The notes beneath the pieces were generated by a model that saw only the letters and a list, made by a program, of their open reading frames with translations, ran no database searches and was not told where the DNA came from. Source: Anaerolineales bacterium (GTDB lineage Bacteria; Chloroflexota; Anaerolineae; Anaerolineales; UBA6663). From it: 5,366 bases of DNA. Positions 1 to 5,354 of the stretch are shown piece by piece; position 1 is the stretch's first letter, and the number at the start of each line of letters is the position of its first letter. The DNA lies in the NCBI GenBank assembly GCA_016789165.1, contig JAEURL010000222.1, positions 1 through 5,366 of the forward strand. Direction: 5' to 3'. The translations under genes and the position numbers were made by a program.

Positions 1-238
1 CCTGGCCGTTGAATTCCAAGAGCGAGCCCGGCCGGCCGCGGCTGGCCTCGCTGCTGCCGCACGCGCGGACCAGGTCCTCCTCGATCAGGCTGTCCACAAT
101 CCGCATGACCGTGGGCGCGCTGACCTGCAGGTGCCGCGCGATTTGGGCGCGTGTGAGCGGGCTGTTCCGGCGGATCAACTCCAATATGGCGGAGCGATTC
201 ACGCTGCGCATCAGGGAGGCGGTCAGGGTCTGTGGCAT
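1..238 (-). CDS. ROK-family transcriptional repressor, N-terminal part (cut by window edge)
   Basis: Seventy-nine codons are visible from an ATG at 238; the C-terminal part lies outside the window. The protein opens with residues 11-20 RSVNRSAILE, followed by a winged helix-turn-helix at about residues 16-60: AQIARHLQVS (31-40) is the first helix and turn, APTVMRIVDSLIEEDLV (41-57) the recognition helix and start of the wing. SRGRPGSLLEFN (66-77) then matches the linker of NagC/XylR-like ROK regulators, where 'GGRP...LxFN' precedes the sugar-kinase-like domain. The start is supported by an in-frame TAA shortly upstream and an AGGTG eight bases before the ATG. ROK regulators usually bind a sugar or sugar phosphate in the C-terminal domain and release DNA. 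Lying behind the sugar transporter and hydrolase genes on the same strand, it is the probable local regulator (inference). The missing part means that a ROK kinase motif and zinc cysteines cannot be checked. Confidence 0.87.
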   Translation of the reverse strand, partial: MPQTLTASLMRSVNRSAILELIRRNSPLTRAQIARHLQVSAPTVMRIVDSLIEEDLVRACGSSEASRGRPGSLLEFNGQ

Positions 239-246
239 GGTTATCG

Positions 247-251
247 CACCT
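247..251 (-). promoter_or_regulatory. Ribosome-binding site of the ROK regulator gene
   Basis: The minus strand reads AGGTG, then eight bases, then the ATG at 238. It is a modest Shine-Dalgarno match, but it supports this start over later in-frame ATG codons such as codon 10. Confidence 0.5.
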
Positions 252-262
252 GTGGTGATGTC

Positions 263-270
263 CGGGCCCG
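263..270. promoter_or_regulatory. 8-bp palindrome CGGGCCCG, possible operator
   Basis: CGGGCCCG is a perfect palindrome placed just downstream of the promoter-like pair at 272-300, about where transcription would start, and 25-32 bases upstream of the ROK start codon. ROK regulators often control their own genes through inverted-repeat operators, so an autoregulatory site is possible. The element is short, and GC palindromes of this size are common in this DNA, so the call is weak. Confidence 0.22.
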
Positions 271-271
271 A

Positions 272-300
272 ATATTACTCAAAAAAGCCCACGCTCTCCA
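272..300 (-). promoter_or_regulatory. Possible sigma-70-type promoter for the ROK regulator gene
   Basis: On the minus strand TGGAGA (300-295) matches TTGACA at four of six positions. After exactly 17 bases it is followed by TAATAT (277-272), which matches TATAAT at four of six. This is the only clearly AT-rich patch in the window, which favours a real promoter. Transcription would begin near 265, leaving a leader of roughly 27 bases before the ATG at 238. The T tract of the possible upstream terminator lies inside the spacer, so the two signals overlap and one may be fortuitous. Confidence 0.35.
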
Positions 301-326
301 GGCGGCCGGCCCGTCGAGCGGCCGCC
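281..326 (-). terminator. Possible terminator behind the hydrolase gene
   Basis: Three bases after the TGA of the hydrolase gene the minus strand has GGCGGCCG, a ten-base loop, and CGGCCGCC: an 8-bp GC-only perfect stem (301-308 with 319-326 on the plus strand). A run of six T follows at 286-281, but fourteen bases lie between stem and T run, further than in a canonical intrinsic terminator. It may end the operon transcript inefficiently, or serve as a 3'-end stabilising hairpin with read-through into the ROK gene. Confidence 0.4.
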
Positions 327-329
327 CGG

Positions 330-2453
330 TCAGGCGAAGGGACCATCTAGGTCAACCGCCACCACCTCGTGCGCCAGGACGGCCGGCACGGTCACCCACA
401 GGGCGCCGGCCACCTGTTCGACGGCCGGCGGTTGGCCGCTGACCAGCAGTTGCACTCGGGTCGCCTGCCGGCCGGCCGGCAGGCGGATCTGGACGCGCTG
501 TTCCGGCAGCGGCAGCAGCTCGCGATAGGGGCCTTTCATCAGCATGGGATTGGCCAGGTTGACCAGATGCACGGTCAGCGAGTCGCGCTGCCGCCAGGCC
601 GTCACATCCACCAGGCCGGGCCCAACCACCGTCACGGGGCCTTCTTCGTCGAGAGCCCAGCGGATGGTGTTGGCCAGCACCTGGCCGTGATCGACACACA
701 GGACTTCCCAGAAGGTGCGGTCGATATCCCACGGGAAGTAAGCCACCCGGCCTTGGCCGAAGGCGCGCAGATGCACGGCGGCGACATCGGTCTGGGAGAC
801 GCGCGGATAGACCATCTCCATCGGCAGGTCGGGATAGGCCGGGATCAGGGTCAGCGGGGCCGGGAGGCCGCCGGGCTCCGGGGCCACGTCCAGCCAATAT
901 AGGCCGTTGATGATGCGGTCCGTGTCCTCCAGGCCGGCCAGGAGGGCCGGGGCGTCCGGCCCGGCCCCGCGCTCCAGCCGCAGATACGAGTTCTTCAGCG
1001 GCCCCGGCCGCGCCCGCCGGTAGTGCGCGCCGAAGAGATCCGCCAGGCCAAAATCGGCGCGGCGGCGGCCGGCCTCGTCGTAGAGGGCCGTCTCATAGGT
1101 CGCCAGCAGGCTGCCGCCGGCCTGGACGTACTGGCGCAATTGGGCGCACTGCGCGTCCGAGAGCACGGCGATGTTGGGCAGGATCAGCAGCTTGAACGGC
1201 TGCAGATGCTCCGGGTCCAATAGTTGATCATGGACCATCTCAAACGGGACCCGGGCCTCGATCAACGCCTGGTACATCCCCAGGGTGTGATCCTCCACCC
1301 GCGCCTGCGCCTCGGCGCCGCCGTAGAAGGCGGCCGTCTGCTGGGAGTAGACCAGGCCGACGCGGGCCAAGGGCGCTTCGTTCCGCAGGTAGCGCTCGGC
1401 GCGGTAGTGCCAGTCGTACAGGTCGTTGACCGTCTTCAGCCAGCGGCGGTCGGACACGGTGCCGGCGAATTTGGTGAACCAGGGGCGCAGGCCGTTGGCG
1501 ATGCCGTCCGCCACCCAGATGCGGGTCTCGGCGTCGCTCTGCACCGAGTCTTTCCAGCGATAGGGGCCCTCCAGGCCGACGCTGAAGATGCCCACGATGG
1601 GCTTGCGGCCGAGCGTCGCCCGGTATTCCTTGGCGTCTTTGCCGCTGGCCCAGGGCGGCATCAGGCCAAAGCGCCCCTGCCGGTCGGCGAAGAGGGTATC
1701 GGCCAGCTCGCCGACGGTCTTCATATCCAACAGGCTGAGCGCGCCGCCCCCGGCGTTCGGGATGAAGCGCGCCGCCGGGTTGATGGCCCGGATCTCGGCC
1801 TCCCACCGGCGCCACACCGCGAACAACCGCTCCTGGTACCAGGGCACGTACCGGCGCCAGCGCTCATCCTGCGCGTCGACGGCCGGCGGCAGGTCCAGCC
1901 CGGAGGCGGCCCGGAAATTGCGCCGGCAATGCTCGCAGTAGCACAGGCCGGAGCCGTCCCACCGGTTGGTGAAGATGCCGTCCACCTGATAGCGGCTCAT
2001 GATTTCGCGGTGCACCGCGGTCATGAAGTCCAGGCTGTAGGGCCCGAGGGCGCAGGCCACCCACAGTTCGGGCGAGGCCCAGTGCCGGCGCGGCTGGCCG
2101 GCCGCGTCCACGGCCACCCAGTCCGGGTGCGCGTCCACGGCCGCCTGGTGCAGGGCGTGCGAGTCGGTCCGGGCGACCACCACCATGTTCAGCCGCCGGC
2201 AGGCCGCCACGAGCTCGCCAAACAGGTCCCGGTCGCCGAGCCAGGCGCTGCGATGGTGGAGCGGCACCTGGGTGGGGTAATAGGCCACCACACCGCCGGC
2301 GCTCAGGCAGGCGGCGTCGCAATGCGCCCGCTGGAAGTAATCCAGCCAGAAGGCCTGGTCATAGGCGGCGGGGTCGTTTTCGGCCAGAGTCAGCTGCGCC
2401 CAGCGCATCGGCCGATCGAACCAGCCGGCCGGGCCGGCGGCCGCGGCCGTCAT
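330..2453 (-). CDS. Cytoplasmic glycoside-hydrolase-like protein (GHL6-type TIM barrel with beta-galactosidase trimerisation-like domain)
   Basis: A 707-residue protein. Residues ~15-350 look like a TIM barrel of the 'hypothetical glycosyl hydrolase 6' / GH42-related type: MRWAQLTLAENDP (16-28), the strand-end VDGIFTNRW (157-165), then a cysteine cluster CYCEHC (171-176) and RRNFRAASGLDLP. Residues ~360-600 resemble the Rossmann-like trimerisation domain of GH42 beta-galactosidases: RVGLVYSQQTAAFYGG (364-379), KLLILPNIAVLSDAQ (421-435), QAGGSLLATYET (444-455). Residues ~605-707 form a beta-rich C-terminal domain. There is no signal peptide or membrane segment, so it should act in the cytoplasm on imported material. 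The chosen ATG overlaps the dehydrogenase stop as ATGA. A second candidate is Met16, where the conserved sequence begins, but the coupled start is preferred. An open frame continues upstream of the ATG inside the dehydrogenase gene; that is GC-driven. The family is recognised by pattern. Substrate and catalytic residues cannot be assigned, and a non-hydrolytic role remains possible. Confidence 0.82.
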   Translation of the reverse strand: MTAAAAGPAGWFDRPMRWAQLTLAENDPAAYDQAFWLDYFQRAHCDAACLSAGGVVAYYPTQVPLHHRSAWLGDRDLFGELVAACRRLNMVVVARTDSHALHQAAVDAHPDWVAVDAAGQPRRHWASPELWVACALGPYSLDFMTAVHREIMSRYQVDGIFTNRWDGSGLCYCEHCRRNFRAASGLDLPPAVDAQDERWRRYVPWYQERLFAVWRRWEAEIRAINPAARFIPNAGGGALSLLDMKTVGELADTLFADRQGRFGLMPPWASGKDAKEYRATLGRKPIVGIFSVGLEGPYRWKDSVQSDAETRIWVADGIANGLRPWFTKFAGTVSDRRWLKTVNDLYDWHYRAERYLRNEAPLARVGLVYSQQTAAFYGGAEAQARVEDHTLGMYQALIEARVPFEMVHDQLLDPEHLQPFKLLILPNIAVLSDAQCAQLRQYVQAGGSLLATYETALYDEAGRRRADFGLADLFGAHYRRARPGPLKNSYLRLERGAGPDAPALLAGLEDTDRIINGLYWLDVAPEPGGLPAPLTLIPAYPDLPMEMVYPRVSQTDVAAVHLRAFGQGRVAYFPWDIDRTFWEVLCVDHGQVLANTIRWALDEEGPVTVVGPGLVDVTAWRQRDSLTVHLVNLANPMLMKGPYRELLPLPEQRVQIRLPAGRQATRVQLLVSGQPPAVEQVAGALWVTVPAVLAHEVVAVDLDGPFA
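462..485. repeat. 24-bp perfect palindrome inside the hydrolase gene
   Basis: Positions 462-485 read the same on both strands, with outer arms CGCCTGCC and GGCAGGCG and a core of repeated GGCC. It encodes residues 657-664 (RLPAGRQA) in the C-terminal domain of the hydrolase-like protein. In RNA it could fold as a hairpin of up to about ten base pairs. No function is evident. Confidence 0.6.
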
Positions 2454-3376
2454 GACTTGGCCGCGGCGGCGGCCGGGGCGGGGGTGCCGATGACGACGCC
2501 GCCGATGTCCTGGTACAGGGTGGCGATCACGGTGAAGTCGTCTTCGCCCCGGCCCATGCTCTTGAGCATGTCGAACACCTGGCCGGCCGTCACCCCGGCC
2601 AGGCTCGGAACGCCCAGCTGCCGGGCGGCGGCCAGGGCCAGGTTGAGGTCCTTGCTCATCAGCTTGAGCCGAAAGCCGGGCTGGTACTGGTTCTTGGCGA
2701 TGGTCTTGGGGAAATAGCGCTCGATGACGGCGCTGCCGCCAGAGCTGGCCTGGACGACCTCCGCCAGGGTGGCGGCGTCGACGCCGGCCTTCACCCCCAG
2801 GGCGAAGGCCTCGCAGACGCCCACCAGGTTGACGGCCAGCATCAGGTTGTTGCACAACTTGACCACCTGGCCCATGCCCGGTCCGCCGACGTAATAGGTC
2901 TTCTTGCCCATGGCCAGGAAGACGTCCTGGCAAGCCGTGACCGCCGCCGCGTCGCCGCCGATCATGAAGGTGAGCGTGCCGGCGATGGCGCCGGCCTCCC
3001 CGCCGCTCATGGGGGCGTCGACCAGGACGGCGCCGTGCTCGGCCGCCTGTCTGGCCAGCGCCTGGGCGGTCTGCGGATTGATGGTGCTGGTGTCGATGAT
3101 GGTCAGCCCCGGCTGGCCGGCGGCCAGCAGCCCGGCCGGCCCCAGGACGGTCTCTTCGACCTGCGGGCCGTCCGGCAGGCAGGTGACGACGACTGGCGCG
3201 GCGGCGGCCACCTCCCGCGCCGTGGGCACGACCACGGCCCCGAGGGCCGCCAGTTCCTGGACGGGGGCCGGGTTGCGGTGCGGGCAGATCACGACCCGGA
3301 AGCCGGCTTTAAGCAGATTGGCGGCCATCGGCTTGCCCATCGTCCCTAACCCGACGAAACCAACACTCTTCGACAT
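2450..3376 (-). CDS. NAD(P)-dependent beta-hydroxyacid dehydrogenase (3-hydroxyisobutyrate dehydrogenase / tartronate semialdehyde reductase family)
   Basis: A 308-residue cytoplasmic enzyme of the usual family length (~290-300) plus an Ala/Pro-rich tail (299-308). An N-terminal Rossmann fold carries FVGLGTMGKPMAANL (7-21), the family's dinucleotide-binding signature. The strand-2 end reads VVICPHRNP (28-36); a basic residue there (Arg34) rather than an acid hints at NADP preference. Further family signatures are DAPMSGGEAGA (120-130, substrate-binding loop), GMGQVVKLCNN (167-177) with the catalytic lysine Lys173 and nearby Asn, and KDLNLA (242-247) in the helical C-terminal domain. The family interconverts small beta-hydroxyacids and semialdehydes, for example 3-hydroxyisobutyrate, glycerate/tartronate semialdehyde or sugar-acid derivatives. 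The exact substrate is not readable here. The start at 3376 has AAGGAG ten bases upstream. The gene lies 40 bases after the second permease, and its TGA overlaps the hydrolase ATG, so it probably acts in the same pathway (inference). Confidence 0.92.
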   Translation of the reverse strand: MSKSVGFVGLGTMGKPMAANLLKAGFRVVICPHRNPAPVQELAALGAVVVPTAREVAAAAPVVVTCLPDGPQVEETVLGPAGLLAAGQPGLTIIDTSTINPQTAQALARQAAEHGAVLVDAPMSGGEAGAIAGTLTFMIGGDAAAVTACQDVFLAMGKKTYYVGGPGMGQVVKLCNNLMLAVNLVGVCEAFALGVKAGVDAATLAEVVQASSGGSAVIERYFPKTIAKNQYQPGFRLKLMSKDLNLALAAARQLGVPSLAGVTAGQVFDMLKSMGRGEDDFTVIATLYQDIGGVVIGTPAPAAAAAKS

Positions 3377-3386
3377 GGCGGTCTAG

Positions 3387-3392
3387 CTCCTT
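3387..3392 (-). promoter_or_regulatory. Ribosome-binding site of the dehydrogenase gene
   Basis: AAGGAG on the minus strand lies ten bases before the ATG at 3376. It is the best Shine-Dalgarno match at any gene start in the window, suggesting independent ribosome loading for the enzyme genes after the transporter genes. Confidence 0.65.
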
Positions 3393-3396
3393 GACG

Positions 3397-3435
3397 GGGT
3401 GAAGAACCCGACCGGCTTACCCTTTGGTGCCGGTC
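3397..3435 (-). other. Paired intercistronic hairpins around the permease stop codon
   Basis: The minus strand reads GACCGGC (3435-3429), then ACC-AAAG-GGT, then AA, then GCCGGTC (3416-3410). This makes a 7-bp perfect stem plus a 3-bp inner stem with a tetraloop and a two-base bulge. The permease TAA stop (3419-3417) sits at the bulge. Directly after it GGGT-TCTTC-ACCC (3409-3397) can form a second small stem. No T run follows, so an intrinsic terminator is unlikely. mRNA stabilisation, processing or partial uncoupling of transporter and enzyme expression is plausible (inference). Confidence 0.4.
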
Positions 3436-4340
3436 AAGGCGATGCCTTCCACAAAGTAACGCTGGCCGATGATGAAGATCACGATGAGCGGCAGGATTGT
3501 GATGGCCGTGCCGGCCATGAGCGGGCCCCATTCGGTCAGCGTCTGATCTTGAAAGACCTGCAGCCCGAGCTGCAGGGTGCGTGATTGGGCCGTGGTCGAG
3601 ATGACCAGCGGCCAGGTGAAGTCGTTCCAGGCCTCCTGGAAGGCGAAGATAGCCAGCGTCACCAGGGCCGGCCGGGTGAGGGGCAGCATGATCTGGAAGA
3701 AGATCTGGGTCTCGCCGGCGCCGTCGATGCGGGCGGCGTCGGCCAGCTCGCCGGGCAAGGAGAGCGTGAACTGGCGCATCAGGAAGATGCCGAAGGGCGT
3801 GACCAGATTGGGCAAGATCAGCCCCGGCAGGGAATCGACCAGGCCGATGCCGCCGCCGCCCAGCCAATCGTTGCCGCCGGCCAGCGGCCAGTGGCGCAGC
3901 ATGACGAAGAGCGGCACCAGCAGCATCTGGAACGGGATCATCATGGTGGCCAGCACCAAGACAAACAGCAGGTTGCGGCCCGGGACCTGCAGGCGGGCGA
4001 AGGCATAGCCGGCCATGGCCCCGAACAGCACCTGGCCGGCCGTGCTGGCCACGGCGTAGACGGCGGTGTTCAGGGCGTAGTGCGAGAAACTGGCCCGCTG
4101 CCAGGCGGTGAGGTAATTGCCCCAGTTAAGTTCGCGCGGCAGCCAGCCGGCGGAGGCGTCAAAGAGCTGGGCCTCCGGCCGCAGCGAGGTGACGATCATC
4201 CACAGGAAGGGGACGACCATGGTCAGGCCGGCCAGGGCCAGCACGCTGTACAGCAGCATCTGGACCAGCGGGCGCGGCCGGCGGCCGCCGTCGTCAGCGT
4301 GCCGCAACCGCCGGGCAATCCGTTCTGTCAGGGTTGGCAT
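3417..4340 (-). CDS. Sugar ABC transporter permease, MalG/UgpE type (CUT1 family)
   Basis: A 307-residue inner-membrane protein with six predicted membrane helices at roughly 27-50, 90-112, 123-147, 170-190, 225-246 and 272-292. The cytoplasmic EAA loop that docks on the ATPase is ELADAARIDGAGETQIFF (198-215) followed by LPLTRP (219-224), including the hallmark DGAG. The C-terminus GIALTGTKG matches the short 'GI..G..KG' ending of MalG-like permeases. Between helices 3 and 4 is a glycine-rich insert AGGNDWLGGGGIG (154-166), which I associate with some CUT1 subgroups. The start at 4340 lies 12 bases after the first permease stop without a clear Shine-Dalgarno sequence, so translation is probably coupled. 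It would pair with the upstream permease to form the translocation pore for a di- or oligosaccharide or a glycoside; the substrate is unknown. Confidence 0.95.
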   Translation of the reverse strand: MPTLTERIARRLRHADDGGRRPRPLVQMLLYSVLALAGLTMVVPFLWMIVTSLRPEAQLFDASAGWLPRELNWGNYLTAWQRASFSHYALNTAVYAVASTAGQVLFGAMAGYAFARLQVPGRNLLFVLVLATMMIPFQMLLVPLFVMLRHWPLAGGNDWLGGGGIGLVDSLPGLILPNLVTPFGIFLMRQFTLSLPGELADAARIDGAGETQIFFQIMLPLTRPALVTLAIFAFQEAWNDFTWPLVISTTAQSRTLQLGLQVFQDQTLTEWGPLMAGTAITILPLIVIFIIGQRYFVEGIALTGTKG

Positions 4341-4352
4341 GGCCGGGACCGA

Positions 4353-5264
4353 CTACCAGTATTCCACATCGCTGCGCAGGAACCGCCAGTTGATCAGCGA
4401 GAGCGCGAAAATGACCACGAACAGGATGAGGGCTTCCGCGGAGGCATAGCCCATCCGCAGATAGCGAAAAGCGTTCAGGTAGACCTGGTGGACGACCGTC
4501 GTGGTGGCATACCCTGGGCCGCCCTTGGTCATGACATAGACGCTGCCAAACACCTGAAAGGACGAGATGACGCTGGTTACAAAGATGAAGAAGGTGGCCG
4601 GTTTGATCAGGGGCAGGGTAATGGCCCACAGCTTATCCCAGGCGTTGGCGCCGTCCAGTTCCGCCGACTCGTACAGGTGGCCCGGGATGCCCTGCAGGGC
4701 GGCCAGGTAGATCATCATGGTGTAGCCGAGGTTCTTCCAGACGGCCATCACCATCACGGACGGCAGGGCCAGCTGCGGATCGAGCAGCCAGCGCTGGGGC
4801 GGCAGGCCCAGGCTGGACAGCGCCTGATTGATGATGCCGCTGTCCGGCGCGTACATCCACAGCCAGACCATGCCGCTGGCTACCGTAGAGGTCACCACCG
4901 GCATGTAAAACGCAATCCGGAAGAGCGTGATGCCGCGAATGCGCTGATTGAGCAGCAGGGCCAGGAGCAGTGACAGCGCCATGCCGCTGGGCACCACCCC
5001 CAGCGAATAGAGGGCGGTGTTGGCCAGCGCGGTGTGAAAGACCTGATCGTCAAGCAGGCGCGCGAAGTTGCGCAGCCCGATGAAGACCGGCGCCTTGGTG
5101 AAGGTGAACTCCGTCAGGCTCAAGTAGCCGGCAAAGAGCATCGGGTAGACGGAGAAGGCCAGGAACAGCAGCATCGGCACCAGCACGAACAACCAGCCGG
5201 TCCGCCGCTGATCCCGCAGAACGGGCCAAAGGGTCTGGGGGGGGCCAGGCCATCTGAGTTTCAT
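4353..5264 (-). CDS. Sugar ABC transporter permease, MalF/UgpA type (CUT1 family)
   Basis: A 303-residue inner-membrane protein with about six membrane helices at roughly 24-46, 86-106, 116-138, 166-186, 224-245 and 272-294. The EAA loop is ESAELDGANAWDKLWAITLP (199-218) followed by LIKP. TKGGPGYATTT (246-256) is the periplasmic motif typical of MalF/UgpA proteins. The N-terminus has a basic stretch (RDQRRTGW, 17-24) before helix 1, as usual for the family, and the short length fits UgpA/LacF rather than the longer E. coli MalF. ATG 5264 is the only ATG, GTG or TTG in this frame upstream to the window end, although the frame stays open; its Shine-Dalgarno region is poor. It forms the heterodimeric pore with the next gene. 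No ATPase gene is in the window; CUT1 systems commonly share an MsmK/UgpC-like ATPase encoded elsewhere. A solute-binding protein gene is expected upstream (inference). Confidence 0.95.
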   Translation of the reverse strand: MKLRWPGPPQTLWPVLRDQRRTGWLFVLVPMLLFLAFSVYPMLFAGYLSLTEFTFTKAPVFIGLRNFARLLDDQVFHTALANTALYSLGVVPSGMALSLLLALLLNQRIRGITLFRIAFYMPVVTSTVASGMVWLWMYAPDSGIINQALSSLGLPPQRWLLDPQLALPSVMVMAVWKNLGYTMMIYLAALQGIPGHLYESAELDGANAWDKLWAITLPLIKPATFFIFVTSVISSFQVFGSVYVMTKGGPGYATTTVVHQVYLNAFRYLRMGYASAEALILFVVIFALSLINWRFLRSDVEYW

Positions 5265-5317
5265 GCGCGGGAGTTCGCCTGAATTGAGCCGGAACAGGGT
5301 GGGCGGCCCGGCGCTAG

Positions 5318-5354
5318 CCGGCCCGCTGGCCCGGGAGATAGGCCAGCGGACCGG
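5318..5354 (-). other. Strong hairpin upstream of the permease genes
   Basis: Arms of 14 bases (5318-5331 and 5341-5354) pair at 13 positions plus one that would be a G-U or A-C type pair depending on strand; on the minus-strand transcript it is G-U. The loop is nine bases. The inner nine pairs are a perfect CCGCTGGCC/GGCCAGCGG repeat. No T tract follows in the transcribed direction, so it is not a classical terminator. It ends 53 bases before the first permease ATG. In related transporter operons a stem-loop between the binding-protein gene and the permease genes protects the upstream mRNA and lowers downstream expression, and this is a reasonable guess here. The upstream gene itself is outside the window. 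Confidence 0.5.

Noticed and set aside
9..350. Plus-strand open frame over the ROK gene and the intergenic region
   Set aside because: Arg/Ser-rich translation with no known fold; the minus strand encodes a recognisable ROK winged helix here.
1224..2717. Long open frame on the plus strand (497 codons) opposite the hydrolase and dehydrogenase genes
   Set aside because: Its translation is rich in Gly, Ala, Pro, His, Val and Gln with no recognisable domain, and it lies fully antisense to two well-supported genes. Such frames are expected opposite GC-rich genes with strong third-position bias.
2454..2933. N-terminal extension of the hydrolase frame into the dehydrogenase gene, giving 867 codons
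   Set aside because: The extension is Arg/Gly/Pro-rich, in a shifted frame of a conserved enzyme; family-like sequence begins only near the ATG at 2453.
3585..4973. Long open frame on the plus strand (462 codons) opposite both permeases
   Set aside because: Low-complexity, Gln/Gly/His/Asp-rich translation with no family signature, antisense to two clear membrane proteins.
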